A stretch of 64,000 nucleotides of DNA from Bacteriovorax sp. PP10 (GCF_035013165.1 NZ_JAYGJQ010000002.1:372001-436000); one strand, 5' to 3'; positions 33,608-42,912 are shown, counted from the first letter of the stretch. Notes: generated by a model not told the origin, from the sequence alone. Translations and numbers: made by a program.

Positions 33608-34475
33608 AAAAGTTAAAGTTAAAAACGAAGAGGCCTTGAAGCTATCAATCGATTTAGCTGTTAAAGCGGCACGCTTTCTTTTGATCAAACAAAAAAAGAT
33701 TTCGAGTTTAAAGATCACTACCAAAAAAGCGCAGGGGATGGTGAGCAACGCTGACGTTGAGTCGGAAGCGATGATCGTGGCCGGAATCAAGAAAATGTAT
33801 CCTGACCATTTCATTTTAGCAGAAGAAACTGCCTACAAAGAATACATGGGCCAGATGGACCGCTATAAATTTTTAAGAGAAAAAGAATGGGTCTGGATCA
33901 TCGATCCACTGGATGGAACGAATAATTTTTTAAATGGACTTGATTACTACGGAGTCTGTATTTCTCTGGTTCATTTCGGAGAGCCCGTAGTTGGAGTTGT
34001 TCTAAGGCCAACTAACGGTGAGTGTTTTTGTGCGACTAAAGGTAAGGGAACTAAATTGATCAAGTTCTCAAACGACTTTAAGAAGAAATCAAAACCTGTG
34101 AGTCTAAAAAAATCTGTTAATAAAAAACTCCTTGCTGATTCATTACTTGTGACTGGTTTTGCCACTGAAAAAGGCCCTGTCTTTGATGAAGAGTTTGATC
34201 TTTTTAAGCATATGATGGGCAAGAGTCGCGGGATCCGCCGAATGGGAAGTGCCGCTCTTGATTTATGTTATGTGGCCAGCGGAGTCTTCGACTGCTTCTG
34301 GGAAAGAGGGCTTGCTGCATGGGACGTTTCAGCTGCGGGATTAATCTGTCAGGAAGCAGGAGTGATAGTATCTGATTATGAAGGTCAGAAATTCCACCCT
34401 TTCCAAGCGACAATCGTCGCTGCAAGAACGCCTTTGCATAAGGAAATCTTGTCTTTATTCAGGAGTAGATTATAA
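33573..34475 (+). CDS. Inositol-monophosphatase family enzyme
   Basis: About 300 residues. Metal-binding motifs of the lithium-sensitive phosphatase superfamily are present: the Glu in LAEETAYKE, WIIDPLDGTNNFLNG (DPLDGT), and GLAAWDVSAAGLICQEAG (WDxxA). It may hydrolyse inositol phosphates or nucleotide phosphates (CysQ, SuhB-like); the substrate is not decidable here. The N-terminus overlaps the end of yacG by about 35 bases. An alternative start is the ATG at 33588. Confidence 0.85.
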   Translation: MTKNIMKATTTKKVKVKNEEALKLSIDLAVKAARFLLIKQKKISSLKITTKKAQGMVSNADVESEAMIVAGIKKMYPDHFILAEETAYKEYMGQMDRYKFLREKEWVWIIDPLDGTNNFLNGLDYYGVCISLVHFGEPVVGVVLRPTNGECFCATKGKGTKLIKFSNDFKKKSKPVSLKKSVNKKLLADSLLVTGFATEKGPVFDEEFDLFKHMMGKSRGIRRMGSAALDLCYVASGVFDCFWERGLAAWDVSAAGLICQEAGVIVSDYEGQKFHPFQATIVAARTPLHKEILSLFRSRL

Positions 34476-34517
34476 TTTCGTAATAGATAAGTATGCATAC
34501 AATCCTAGGAAGGGACC

Positions 34518-35453
34518 GTGACTGAAACAATACGTTTGATTCTAACAAAATTCACTGATGAAACCATCACTGTGTTTAGTTTGTTATTACTGGTAACTAT
34601 GGTGGGAATCATCATTTACTGGTTTTATAACCGTAAAAAATTTCACCAACTCTCGCATGAAATTCCAGCTAGTGTCGTAAAAAACTATCTTGATTCAATC
34701 ATTCAAAATTCAAATTCATTAAAGTCATCACTATTTCGTGGCGGTGGTTTAGATATCGGTAATGGTGTCCCATCAGTTGTTCCAGTAGGAGATCTTCCAA
34801 GTTCATCAAGTATTCATATTGGATCAGGAAGCGAAGAAATCAGTCAGAAGAATGCTGAAGTCGCAGCACTTCACCAAAAATTATCTGATCGCCAAAGACA
34901 AATTCAAGATTTAGAAAAAACAATTCAGGATCTTTCAGCAGGTAAAGGGCTGGGAGCTGAATCTGAAATGCTTAAAAAAGATTTATCTCAAGCTCAACAA
35001 AGAGTACGTGATCTTGAAGCTCAATTAGCAGAAGCAATGACTCGTTCTGGTGGCGATCCTAATATCCAAAAAGAACTTGCCTCAATTACTAGTGAGCGAA
35101 ATGAAATTCGTGAACGTTTAAAAGAATACGCAATTATCGAAGAAGATCTTGCTAACTTAAAACGCCTTCAACAAGAAAATGATCAATTAAAAGCGGAACT
35201 CGCTAATCTTAAAAAAGGTGCACCTCCAGTTGTAGCGGCGGCGGCACCAGTAGCTCCACCTCCAGTTGAAGAAGAGGAAGACTTAGAAGCAATGATGGCC
35301 CAGGCAATTGCTGATAGTAAGCCAGCGGCCCCAGCTCCAGCAGCTAAAGCTCCACAAGTTTTAGATGTCGCAGGTGATGATGCTCCAGCTGAAGAAGTTG
35401 AACAAAAATCTGCAGAAGAACTTCTGTCTGAATTTGAAAAGATGTTAGGTTAA
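34518..35453 (+). CDS. Single-pass membrane protein with long coiled coil
   Basis: The 311-residue protein starts at a GTG 5 bases after AGGAAGGGA. One transmembrane helix lies at about 18-38 (VFSLLLLVTMVGIIIYWFY). A linker precedes a long Gln/Glu/Lys-rich heptad region at about 110-240 (AALHQKLSDRQRQIQDLEKT). It ends in a Pro/Ala-rich acidic tail (EEEEDLEAMMAQAI). This is a membrane-anchored scaffold layout like those of polarity, motility or cell-division proteins, but I do not recognise the family. It is followed after 17 bases by the HEAT-like gene. Confidence 0.7.
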   Translation: MTETIRLILTKFTDETITVFSLLLLVTMVGIIIYWFYNRKKFHQLSHEIPASVVKNYLDSIIQNSNSLKSSLFRGGGLDIGNGVPSVVPVGDLPSSSSIHIGSGSEEISQKNAEVAALHQKLSDRQRQIQDLEKTIQDLSAGKGLGAESEMLKKDLSQAQQRVRDLEAQLAEAMTRSGGDPNIQKELASITSERNEIRERLKEYAIIEEDLANLKRLQQENDQLKAELANLKKGAPPVVAAAAPVAPPPVEEEEDLEAMMAQAIADSKPAAPAPAAKAPQVLDVAGDDAPAEEVEQKSAEELLSEFEKMLG

Positions 35454-35470
35454 AAATTAGGAGATCTATA

Positions 35471-36241
35471 ATGAAACACGCAACTCGTTTTCTACTTCTC
35501 TTAGCTTTTACAATTTCTGCTCATGCTCAGGCGGCCATCAACAACTCTGAAGTGAAGTCGGCACTACTTAATAAGTATATGGTCAACTACACAGATAAAG
35601 CTCAGATCGCGATGCTTAAAACTGAAACTCTTAAGCAGGGCGGACAATCGGTTGAAGCGCTTATCGAAGTTATGAAGAATGGAAAATACCCTGATAAAAA
35701 CCGTTGGATGGCGACATTCCTTCTAGGTCAGATTATGGGGGAGAAATCAGCACCATTCCTTTCAAAGTTCCTTCATCACCCTCACTGGGTTATGAGAATG
35801 GCGAGTCTTAAGACGATGCTGGCCTTGAAACAAAAAAATTACGGACATCAGTATGCGACTCTATTAAAAGATGATTCGTTTATTGTCCGCTCTCAAGCAC
35901 TAGATAACATCAGAACATTAAAGACAGCTGAAGCCGCTCCACAAGTCTGGGCAATGCTTTACGATAAAAAGAATTACTACCAGCCGACAATGAATGGAAA
36001 ACCGCTAAAGGCAAAACGTTCAAACATTATTAAGAACGTGATCCTGACAATTGGTGACCTGAAGTTTGAAAAGGCGAGACTACCGTTAATTAAAATGATC
36101 CAAAAAGACCGCTACAACGATATCTTCGCTGAAATGGATACGAGCTTATCAAAGATTACTGGTTTAACTTCTCCAAAAGGTGAGCAAGGTAAAAAGAGAA
36201 TCTTCTGGCAACGTATGGCACTGAATACAACGATTCAGTAA
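35471..36241 (+). CDS. Secreted HEAT-repeat-like protein
   Basis: The 256-residue protein has a signal peptide (MKHATRFLLLLAFTISAHAQA). The mature part is a series of helical pairs of the HEAT/armadillo type (for example NRWMATFLLGQIMGEKSAPF and DSFIVRSQALDNIRTLKTAE). Such repeats usually mediate protein-protein contacts. The AGGAGAT ribosome site is well placed. It is probably co-transcribed with the upstream coiled-coil gene and is followed by a terminator. Confidence 0.7.
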   Translation: MKHATRFLLLLAFTISAHAQAAINNSEVKSALLNKYMVNYTDKAQIAMLKTETLKQGGQSVEALIEVMKNGKYPDKNRWMATFLLGQIMGEKSAPFLSKFLHHPHWVMRMASLKTMLALKQKNYGHQYATLLKDDSFIVRSQALDNIRTLKTAEAAPQVWAMLYDKKNYYQPTMNGKPLKAKRSNIIKNVILTIGDLKFEKARLPLIKMIQKDRYNDIFAEMDTSLSKITGLTSPKGEQGKKRIFWQRMALNTTIQ

Positions 36242-36282
36242 TTTAAACTTCAGACTATAAAGATTTAAAATAGAAATAAAAA

Positions 36283-36310
36283 AAGCCCCACTTGAAGTGG
36301 GGCTTTTTTA
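36283..36310. terminator. Bidirectional terminator
   Basis: AGCCCCACTT (36284-36293) and AAGTGGGGCT (36295-36304) form a GC-rich stem flanked by A8 and T7 tracts, between the convergent HEAT-like and lipoprotein genes. Confidence 0.9.
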
Positions 36311-36311
36311 T

Positions 36312-36878
36312 TTAGAAATTCTTTTCTGCTTCTTTTGTTTTCTTGTCTTCGATTTCCTGAAGTCTTGCCTCAATCGTCAGGGCCCGCTCTAAGCGGTAGA
36401 GGATAGATTTTTCCAAGATACCGTCAGTCTTGATCACTTTCCAGCCTTGCAGGAAGTCCTGCTCAACTCTTTGGCGTTTAAACACAGTCACTTTACTAAC
36501 TTCTTTAGTGCCGCGGTAACCTTTTACAACGTTGATGATGAGTTTAAATTCCGCTGATTTTACAGAGTCATTAGACCCAAAAGAGTCCGCGAAGTTTAGC
36601 TCCAGAGTGTTATCAATCCAGCGAGTTTTAATAACTCCAGCGTCCTGGTTGTAAACTTCTCTTGGGTATTTGTTAGTGATCTTCATCACTTCTTGCCAGA
36701 CTTTATTGTAGTCGGCACGATAGACTTGAGTTGGGATTTCCAGGTCTTCAGTAATGAACTTAAAATTTTCATATGAAGAGCAGCCGTACAGAGTGAAGGC
36801 GCAGAAGCCCACTACACTGATCTGTGCCATGATCTTTGGAAATCTTTGCATTAAACTAACCGTAAAATTTTTTATCAT
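36312..36878 (-). CDS. Lipoprotein of unknown function
   Basis: 188 residues with a lipoprotein signal ending in TLYGC (Cys33). The mature part begins SSYENFKFITEDLEIPTQVYR, then a beta-rich segment (KVTVFKRQRVEQDFLQGW). The late region (LERALTIEARLQEIEDKK) is helical. I see no catalytic motif; it resembles small outer-membrane-assembly lipoproteins only in general character. It is divergent from kdsD with a 56-base gap. The N-terminal start is uncertain, as three Met codons (residues 1, 10 and 17) fit and no ribosome site is clear. Confidence 0.7.
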   Translation of the reverse strand: MIKNFTVSLMQRFPKIMAQISVVGFCAFTLYGCSSYENFKFITEDLEIPTQVYRADYNKVWQEVMKITNKYPREVYNQDAGVIKTRWIDNTLELNFADSFGSNDSVKSAEFKLIINVVKGYRGTKEVSKVTVFKRQRVEQDFLQGWKVIKTDGILEKSILYRLERALTIEARLQEIEDKKTKEAEKNF

Positions 36879-36934
36879 CTTGGTTTATTGTAACCTCGAA
36901 TAAAAAGAAGACCAAATACCATAAAAGGGAAACT

Positions 36935-37927
36935 ATGACCCACTCAAAGACCATGGCAGATGTACTGAAACTTGAAGCTGAATCTCTGATTAGATCAGCG
37001 GAACTTTTAGAAAAACACCACAACAAAGATGTGGAAAAGCTTACGGTGCTTTTTGACCAATTAAGAGCAACTGGTTCAACACTGATCTTTTGTGGAGTAG
37101 GAAAGTCCGGCATTATCGCTCAGAAGTGTGCAGCGACTTTTACTTCTCTTGGTTTGCCCTCTTTTTTCCTTCACCCAACTGAAGCACTTCACGGAGATTT
37201 AGGGAGAGTCGGGAAAAACGACGCCATCGTTTTATTGAGTAAGTCAGGAACGACTGAAGAAATTTTAAAGTTAATGCCTTTTTTACAAACTCCAAAATCT
37301 CACCGCATAGCTTTAGTGGGGAACACTAAATCTCCTGTGTCTGAATTTTGCGATATCGTTTTTGACTGTTCGGTTGAAAGAGAAGCTTGCATCAACAATC
37401 AAGCTCCAACAAACAGTTCAACTCTGGCGATGGCAATGGCAGACGCCATGGCCGTATTATTTGAAAAATACATCGGCCTATCAAAAGAAGGATTTGCCGT
37501 TAACCACCCAGGTGGCATTTTAGGTAAGTCACTTCGTATGAAAGTGCGCGACTTAACAATCTTTGCAGAAAACTGCCCGATCTTAACTTCAACACAAAAT
37601 CTTCAGGACGCCATCTTAGCTATGACGAAATTCCCGGTTGGTGGATGTGCTGTGGTTGATAAAGGTGAGTTTAAAGGAATTTTAGTGGAAGGTGATATAA
37701 GACGCACTTTCACGAGAGAGAATCAGGGATTACAAACATCAGTAGATGCAATAATGAATAGAACGCCAACAAGTGTACACCCAGACCAACTTGCTTTTGA
37801 AGCACTGGAGTTAATGGAGTCAAAGACGAGATCATTCCAACTGCTTCCAGTTGTGGAAGGGACAAAGTTTTTAGGCTTTATCCGTCTTCATGATCTCTTG
37901 AAAGAAGGCTTTTCTCTTAAAGGCTAA
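36935..37927 (+). CDS. kdsD: D-arabinose 5-phosphate isomerase (KdsD/KpsF)
   Basis: 330 residues. The enzyme makes arabinose 5-phosphate for KDO, the inner-core sugar of lipopolysaccharide. The sugar-isomerase (SIS) domain has STLIFCGVGKSGIIAQKCAA, FLHPTEALHGDLGRV, LLSKSGTTEE and NHPGGILGKSL. Two CBS domains follow (about 205-330). The C-terminal 57 bases overlap the 3' end of lnt, which runs the other way. The presence of the gene implies a Gram-negative outer membrane with KDO-containing lipid. Confidence 0.93.
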   Translation: MTHSKTMADVLKLEAESLIRSAELLEKHHNKDVEKLTVLFDQLRATGSTLIFCGVGKSGIIAQKCAATFTSLGLPSFFLHPTEALHGDLGRVGKNDAIVLLSKSGTTEEILKLMPFLQTPKSHRIALVGNTKSPVSEFCDIVFDCSVEREACINNQAPTNSSTLAMAMADAMAVLFEKYIGLSKEGFAVNHPGGILGKSLRMKVRDLTIFAENCPILTSTQNLQDAILAMTKFPVGGCAVVDKGEFKGILVEGDIRRTFTRENQGLQTSVDAIMNRTPTSVHPDQLAFEALELMESKTRSFQLLPVVEGTKFLGFIRLHDLLKEGFSLKG

Positions 37928-39457
37928 TTCGATCAGCAGAAGTACTAAAGCAATCGATAAGAAGCTCCAGATACCAAAAATTTGAAAGAGAGTTTTAGTT
38001 CTCGGAGCAATTTCTAAATCCACATCTAAATAAGTCTTTTCACCAACTGATAATCTTTTTGATTCGCTTCCATCAGGGAAAATTACCGTTGTGATTCCTG
38101 TGTTAGTTGATCTGATTAAAGGAAGATTGAATTCAAGAGCTCGCCACTTACTTAAAAATAAATGCTGGTGAGGCTCAGCTGTATCGCCATACCATGAGTC
38201 GTTTGTAAGATTGATCATGAACTGAGCTTCTTCTTTCTGGTTATTAAGCATATCTGCTACAAAACTAGGGAAGAGGACTTCATAACAAATGACTGATACA
38301 AACTTTAAATTCGAATCAGTTTTAAATCCAGTATATGTATCACCTTCCGCAAAATAAGAAATATTCGTAATGATGCCGCTTAGAAATTTATTGAACGGTC
38401 CAAAAGGAAGTCCTTCTCCAAACGGAATCAGATGCATCTTATGGTAAACGTCCTTCATGTAGTTTTGGTTGGAAAAGTGAAAAGCAGAGTTGAAGTCACT
38501 TTGATAACTCTGATCATTAGTTGCGGCCACAGTCGCATCATATCCACCCATAAATAATTCAGCACCCGTTTTTGTAATGATGTCGCGGATGACTGGTGGA
38601 AGAAGCAATTTATGATCGGCCTTAAAAGTTTCACTGAAAAATAAATTAGGGAAAGCTGTTTCCGGCCAGATGATAAGATCGCGCTTTGTCACAATTCCAT
38701 CAGTACTTAAAAAGTAATAACTATCTAAAACCGATTTAATCGAATTGACTTCACCACGTTCAGAATCAATCTTTAAAAAGTTTCCGATGTTGGGTTGAAC
38801 CAATCTGATTTTTAATGGAGTCAGGTTCTCAGCAGACTTTGTCGGGTATAAAAATGGCAAATGCAAAAAAAGCACAACTGCAATGAAGCCATAATACAGT
38901 TTTGGTTTTTGCTTGGTCATTTTATGCTGAACTAATGTCAATGCGATGAAGGCCGTTAAGAAAGAATAAAAAGGAGCACCTGCCCATGGAGCAAACACTA
39001 ATTTAATTGTTGGTGCCAGTGAAAGAAAAGGATGACCTAGGTGTGCCGGGAATTGTTGAGGGACAAATCTTTCAAGCAACACATAACCCACGGCCAGAAA
39101 AACTGGATGTTTGATATATTTCTTTAAAACAACATAGCAGTAAACTTGCGGGATAATGACGAAAGAAAATAGCAAACCTAGTAACTGGTTTACGGGAAAA
39201 AAGAGTCCGCCGAACTCCTGAAGAGTGTGGGGGATCCAGTAAAAACCAAAAAGGTAAAATCCCAGTGAGTACATTAAACTCAAACCGAATTGTTTTTTTA
39301 AACTTGTTTCCTGATCAAGGGCCCAGTTAAAGAGAGCGAACCCAATTATGGGAGCAAGAAAAACAGACGCTCCAAAAAATGTAGGAAACCCTAAAGCATA
39401 GAGCATTCCGGCCAATAAGCAGACAGTAGGACTAAGGTATTTGCGATTAAAATTCAT
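37871..39457 (-). CDS. lnt: Apolipoprotein N-acyltransferase
   Basis: 528 residues. Lnt adds the third acyl chain to the lipoprotein N-terminus in the inner membrane. Several N-terminal membrane helices (residues 10-190) precede a periplasmic nitrilase-type domain with the Glu-Lys-Cys triad: WPETAFPNLF, KMHLIPFGEGLPFGP and VICYEVLFPSF. A C-terminal membrane helix (SFLSIALVLLLIEL) anchors the chain. Many putative lipoproteins in this window would be substrates. Confidence 0.92.
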   Translation of the reverse strand: MNFNRKYLSPTVCLLAGMLYALGFPTFFGASVFLAPIIGFALFNWALDQETSLKKQFGLSLMYSLGFYLFGFYWIPHTLQEFGGLFFPVNQLLGLLFSFVIIPQVYCYVVLKKYIKHPVFLAVGYVLLERFVPQQFPAHLGHPFLSLAPTIKLVFAPWAGAPFYSFLTAFIALTLVQHKMTKQKPKLYYGFIAVVLFLHLPFLYPTKSAENLTPLKIRLVQPNIGNFLKIDSERGEVNSIKSVLDSYYFLSTDGIVTKRDLIIWPETAFPNLFFSETFKADHKLLLPPVIRDIITKTGAELFMGGYDATVAATNDQSYQSDFNSAFHFSNQNYMKDVYHKMHLIPFGEGLPFGPFNKFLSGIITNISYFAEGDTYTGFKTDSNLKFVSVICYEVLFPSFVADMLNNQKEEAQFMINLTNDSWYGDTAEPHQHLFLSKWRALEFNLPLIRSTNTGITTVIFPDGSESKRLSVGEKTYLDVDLEIAPRTKTLFQIFGIWSFLSIALVLLLIELAFKRKAFFQEIMKTDKA

Positions 39458-39520
39458 AAAGAGAGTTTAGTTTCAATCAAGTTAATTGCCAACGAGAGAC
39501 TATCACTTTAGAATTTTATT

Positions 39521-40210
39521 ATGATTGATACTTTTGAAATGTTCGACCTGGAGGTTGATAGCAATGCAGTTTCGCGTCCAGCGATTCCGCAAAGTGCATA
39601 TAAACCTATCAAGCGTTGTCCAAACTGCCAGTCGGTTTATCTGACTGACACCAACTGCGAGGCCTGTGGCCGCTCGCTTTTGTATCATCCAATCGGTGAG
39701 CCATTCAGCGCTAAGAGTTTATATGGATTCAAAGAGCGCTATTATGCCAGCTTTCCCGTCATCACGAGATACTTCCCATTCTTTGAAAATAAAGTCGGGC
39801 CTGAGGCCAAGGCCTACAGCAGGCAACTTCTAAAACGCTTTGATGATTTACTCGAAGCTTTTGGAACACCTGGTGCGATTACGAATGAGAAACGCAGGTT
39901 TTTTTATGTAGAAATGTTAGAGCTCATGGATGAGCTTTTGCGATACGGAATAGGCCCAGTCATGCTTCAACAGAAGGTTGAAGGACGCATCATGGAAACA
40001 GGGCCTCTTTTATCACAGAAAATTCTCGAGTATTTAACTGAAACTCAAAAAGAAAATAAACTCACAAAACCGTGGTCGGAATTATTTTTGAATCATCGTT
40101 TTATGGGGATAAGAATAGAGTATTGGCTGAAGACTTTAGTGATCACGACCACAGTTGTTACTCTGGCCGTGACTTATTATGAATTAATTAGTTCGCAAGT
40201 CGGTAAATGA
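39521..40210 (+). CDS. Zinc-ribbon protein with C-terminal membrane anchor
   Basis: The 229-residue protein carries a four-cysteine ribbon: CPNC at about 33-36 and CEAC about 14 residues later, with GRSLLYHP following. A central helical domain (about 85-190) precedes a single C-terminal membrane segment (TLVITTTVVTLAVTYYEL), a tail-anchor arrangement. I do not recognise the family. The stop overlaps the 3' end of the subtilase gene by 23 bases. Confidence 0.65.
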   Translation: MIDTFEMFDLEVDSNAVSRPAIPQSAYKPIKRCPNCQSVYLTDTNCEACGRSLLYHPIGEPFSAKSLYGFKERYYASFPVITRYFPFFENKVGPEAKAYSRQLLKRFDDLLEAFGTPGAITNEKRRFFYVEMLELMDELLRYGIGPVMLQQKVEGRIMETGPLLSQKILEYLTETQKENKLTKPWSELFLNHRFMGIRIEYWLKTLVITTTVVTLAVTYYELISSQVGK

Positions 40211-41333
40211 TTTTTCCTTCTTCTTTCTTCGTCGCTAGCTGACGGTTTGGCATTTCTGATTCACCAGCATATTGAGAAGCTAGTGCTAAAGCAGAAGCTG
40301 CATCTAAGCGCCCACCAGTTGCACATTTTCCTTCCATCGTAATTTCTTTCTTAGCAGAAGCTTTAATGATCTCTTTAATTTTCTCAGTTGATAAACCTGG
40401 GAATTGAGACTTAATAAGTGCTGCAACACCAGTAACGAAAGCAGTTGCCTGGCTCGTTCCAGTTAAGTATCCAGCACGACCATTTTGAAGACTTGATTTA
40501 ATACGGTATCCAGGAGCAAAGATATCAACGCTAGCTCGTCCGTAGTTTGATGAACTTAAAATCTTAAGGTCTTCATCGTGGGCCGTTACAGTGATGATGT
40601 TTTTTAATCCATAGCTCGCAGGGAAATAAGCTTTTTTCTTATCATCGATATTTGATTCTTCGTTACCAGCCGCTGCTACAACAAGAATCCCTTTTCTTTC
40701 TGCTTCTTTTAAAATTCTTAACTCTTCTACAGCGGCTTCAGGTCCACCACCAGAGTAGTTAATTACGTCAACGTTGTTGTCTACTGCATATCTTAGAGCT
40801 TCAACCGTTGAGTTCAAGTTATCAATTCCCGATGCTGTCGGGTTGTAATATTTAAGTGCAAGGATTTTTACTTCAGGATAAATACTCTTAATGATCCCTG
40901 AAACGTGAGTTCCGTGACCGTGTTGATCAAGTGGTGCACCTCTGCCTTTTTTGTCTTTAGAGAAGTCGACACCAAAGTTCGTTTCATCAACGCGACCTTG
41001 CTCAACAAAGATATTCTTTTCCAGGAAAGGATGAACTGGGTCAATACCAGTATCTACTACTGCTACGACGATATCTCTTTTCTTTTTATAATGTTTCCAA
41101 GCTTCCAATAAATTAATTGAAGATGGATTTTCCGGGTTGATACCCCAGCTAACATAATTAGATGTTAAATCTTTCGGATCAAAATACGATTTCTCTTCTA
41201 CCTTTTGAGTTTGAACAACTCGTGGAAGAGTTCCTTGAATGTTGGACTGAGCAAAAGATGCAAAAGAAATTGTCGCGAGTACATTAAGTACAACGAGTCT
41301 TCTAATCATCATCTTCATGGTGTTCGTCTTCAT
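40188..41333 (-). CDS. Secreted subtilisin-like serine protease (S8)
   Basis: About 381 residues. The start at 41333 follows AAGGG by 6 bases. A signal peptide (MKMMIRRLVVLNVLATISFA preceded by MKTNT) is followed by a short propeptide-like segment and the S8 catalytic triad: Asp in VAVVDTGIDPVHP, His in HGHGTHVSGI, and Ser in GTSQATAFVTGVAAL. There is a Gly-rich substrate-pocket segment (INYSGGGPEAA). It ends with a short helical tail. Predatory or proteolytic bacteria secrete such proteases. Confidence 0.93.
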   Translation of the reverse strand: MKTNTMKMMIRRLVVLNVLATISFASFAQSNIQGTLPRVVQTQKVEEKSYFDPKDLTSNYVSWGINPENPSSINLLEAWKHYKKKRDIVVAVVDTGIDPVHPFLEKNIFVEQGRVDETNFGVDFSKDKKGRGAPLDQHGHGTHVSGIIKSIYPEVKILALKYYNPTASGIDNLNSTVEALRYAVDNNVDVINYSGGGPEAAVEELRILKEAERKGILVVAAAGNEESNIDDKKKAYFPASYGLKNIITVTAHDEDLKILSSSNYGRASVDIFAPGYRIKSSLQNGRAGYLTGTSQATAFVTGVAALIKSQFPGLSTEKIKEIIKASAKKEITMEGKCATGGRLDAASALALASQYAGESEMPNRQLATKKEEGKIIYRLAN

Positions 41334-41651
41334 AATCATCCCTTAATTTGATCCAGCAGAAATACTATCTGCTTAATTGGTTCTCCCCATACAATTGCAC
41401 GCTTCGGGCCAAGGTCTTCTTTAAGCGTTCCGATGGGTTAAGGTCGGTTCTGTAAAAACAATTGATAAAACTTTAGTGGGGTGTAAAAAGTTTAAACACA
41501 TTTTGAAAACTTTCCACCTAAATCAAATCTAGCCCAATCGGGCACTAGGATGAGAAGCAGTGAAAAAATGACACTAAATAAATGGCCTCGGGCTTGCTTT
41601 ATAGAATGTACCAGGCCCATTATGGGCACCCCTCAAGGATTAGAGGTTTAT
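41334..41651. other. 318-base intergenic region with structured leader
   Basis: This divergent gap between the subtilase and a small lipoprotein gene holds two short inverted repeats on the subtilase side: AGCAGA/TCTGCT (41355-41360 with 41368-41373) and ACGCTT/AAGCGT (41399-41404 with 41423-41428). Together these could fold the subtilase mRNA leader. A small GCCC/GGGC hairpin lies near 41536. I see no clear promoter pair or gene in it. Confidence 0.35.
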
Positions 41652-41894
41652 ATGAAGAATGGACTACTTAGATTTTACTTATTGTTTATGGTGATGTCTC
41701 TGGCACTGTTTTCGTGTGAAAATCACGAGATAACAAACCACTGGGGAACAACCGACACTAATATCCCTACAAGCATTCAAAGAAGGCCAGAAGGGCGCCA
41801 TCCTGTAGAGCCAAATGATGCTCCAGCAGAGTCACAAAAGAGCTCAAAGAAGCCAAGAAGACAATATAATGCGAGATCTAGCAACTGGTGTTGA
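41652..41894 (+). CDS. Small lipoprotein of unknown function
   Basis: 80 residues from the ATG at 41652, six bases after GAGG. The signal MKNGLLRFYLLFMVMSLALFSC ends in a lipobox-like FSC. The mature part is short, basic and Pro/Ser-rich (PTSIQRRPEGRHPVEPND) and ends in Cys, suggesting an extended rather than folded peptide. An upstream in-frame ATG at 41550 is unlikely to be used. It is followed by a strong terminator. Confidence 0.65.
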   Translation: MKNGLLRFYLLFMVMSLALFSCENHEITNHWGTTDTNIPTSIQRRPEGRHPVEPNDAPAESQKSSKKPRRQYNARSSNWC

Positions 41895-41930
41895 TTCCCC
41901 CCTCAACATCAGTCGCTTGATGAAATAGCA

Positions 41931-41965
41931 AAAAAAAGGCTTCCATTACGGAAGCCTTTTTTTAT
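41931..41965. terminator. Strong bidirectional terminator
   Basis: A perfect 14-base-pair stem, AAAAAAAGGCTTCC (41931-41944) with GGAAGCCTTTTTTT (41950-41963), around a 5-base loop, separates the small lipoprotein gene from the convergent DksA-type gene. Confidence 0.93.
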
Positions 41966-41993
41966 ATCTAAAATTTGTTGTGAGAGATTGAGT

Positions 41994-42365
41994 CTAGATT
42001 GCTTTAATGAATTTTTGGTTTTCTCTTTCTTGTTCTTCAGCATGAGTAATACATAGAGTAGTCCACGGCTGGTTTTCCAGGCGTTTCTCACCGATAGATT
42101 CATCACACTCATCACAGTGCCCGTAGTTGCCTTGTTCGCATCTATAAAGCGCTTCATCGATGGCCTTAAGCTTTACTAGCTCACGTTGGCGCATGTTGAA
42201 TGTTACTTGTTGATTGATAACTGAAGTTGCTAGGTCCGCTTCGTCTGAGAGATCGTCAGATGAAACAGTAAGATCTTCAGTACTGCGTAGAATTCCGCCG
42301 TTCATGATCTTTACCTTCGCCTGAAGAAGTAGTGCTTTAAATTTTTCCATTTTAGCCTTATCCAT
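41994..42365 (-). CDS. DksA/TraR-type zinc-finger regulator
   Basis: 123 residues. A helical coiled coil (about 1-80) precedes a zinc finger: CDEC (about 96) and CITH (about 115), that is three Cys and one His rather than four Cys. The acidic tip expected between the helices (SSDDLSDEADLAT) is present, with the two Asp residues that act in DksA. DksA-like proteins bind the RNA polymerase secondary channel and modulate promoters, often with ppGpp. The canonical dksA may be elsewhere. Confidence 0.85.
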   Translation of the reverse strand: MDKAKMEKFKALLLQAKVKIMNGGILRSTEDLTVSSDDLSDEADLATSVINQQVTFNMRQRELVKLKAIDEALYRCEQGNYGHCDECDESIGEKRLENQPWTTLCITHAEEQERENQKFIKAI

Positions 42366-42562
42366 ACATTCCTCTTTAAAAAACTAATAACCCTGAAATC
42401 GTTCCAGTCGTAGGACCAGAAGAACTTTATCCAACTAGTGTACATTGGTTTACGAATTTGACACAAGGGAAAAAACTACCATTACCTATCATCTGAGGGG
42501 AGGCGGAGGTGCCAGAATGACTGAATAATGGACAAGTTTAGGGGGCCTTTTCGTCAAAAAAG

Positions 42563-42591
42563 TTTACAAGTTTTTTGAGTGCCCTTATGAT
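42563..42591 (+). promoter_or_regulatory. Sigma70-type promoter
   Basis: TTTACA (42563-42568, 5/6 of the -35 consensus) and TATGAT (42586-42591, 5/6 of the -10 consensus) are separated by exactly 17 bases. They sit 28 bases before the ATG at 42619. Confidence 0.7.
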
Positions 42592-42618
42592 GGGGGAAAA
42601 AGAAAATAGGGGATACAT

Positions 42619-42912
42619 ATGTTCGCTGAAGAATATTTAGCAGTCGTTCGCGAGTGCAGAGATGAAGAAAAACAATTTCAATTTTTAAAAGAAGACAAGC
42701 CAGGCGTTGCTATCGAATTAGCAAAATCAAAAAATGTGGCCCCGCGTATTTTAGATATTCTTACTCGTCACGTTTCAATTACTGTTCGTCATGAAGTGGC
42801 AAAGAATCGAATCACTCCACTTGAAACATTGAAAAGATTGTCAGAAGACAAAGACATGTTGGTAAGAGATTACGCACGTCGCACTCTTCATGCGACTTAC
42901 CCAGACCTTTAA
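42619..42912 (+). CDS. Small HEAT-like repeat protein
   Basis: 97 residues, all helical: two or three HEAT-type units (for example VSITVRHEVAKNRITPLETL and KDMLVRDYARRTLHATYPDL). There is no signal peptide. It has a good promoter and a GGGGAT ribosome site and ends exactly where the mltG stop begins on the other strand. The function is unknown, probably a cytosolic protein-binding unit. Confidence 0.65.
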   Translation: MFAEEYLAVVRECRDEEKQFQFLKEDKPGVAIELAKSKNVAPRILDILTRHVSITVRHEVAKNRITPLETLKRLSEDKDMLVRDYARRTLHATYPDL

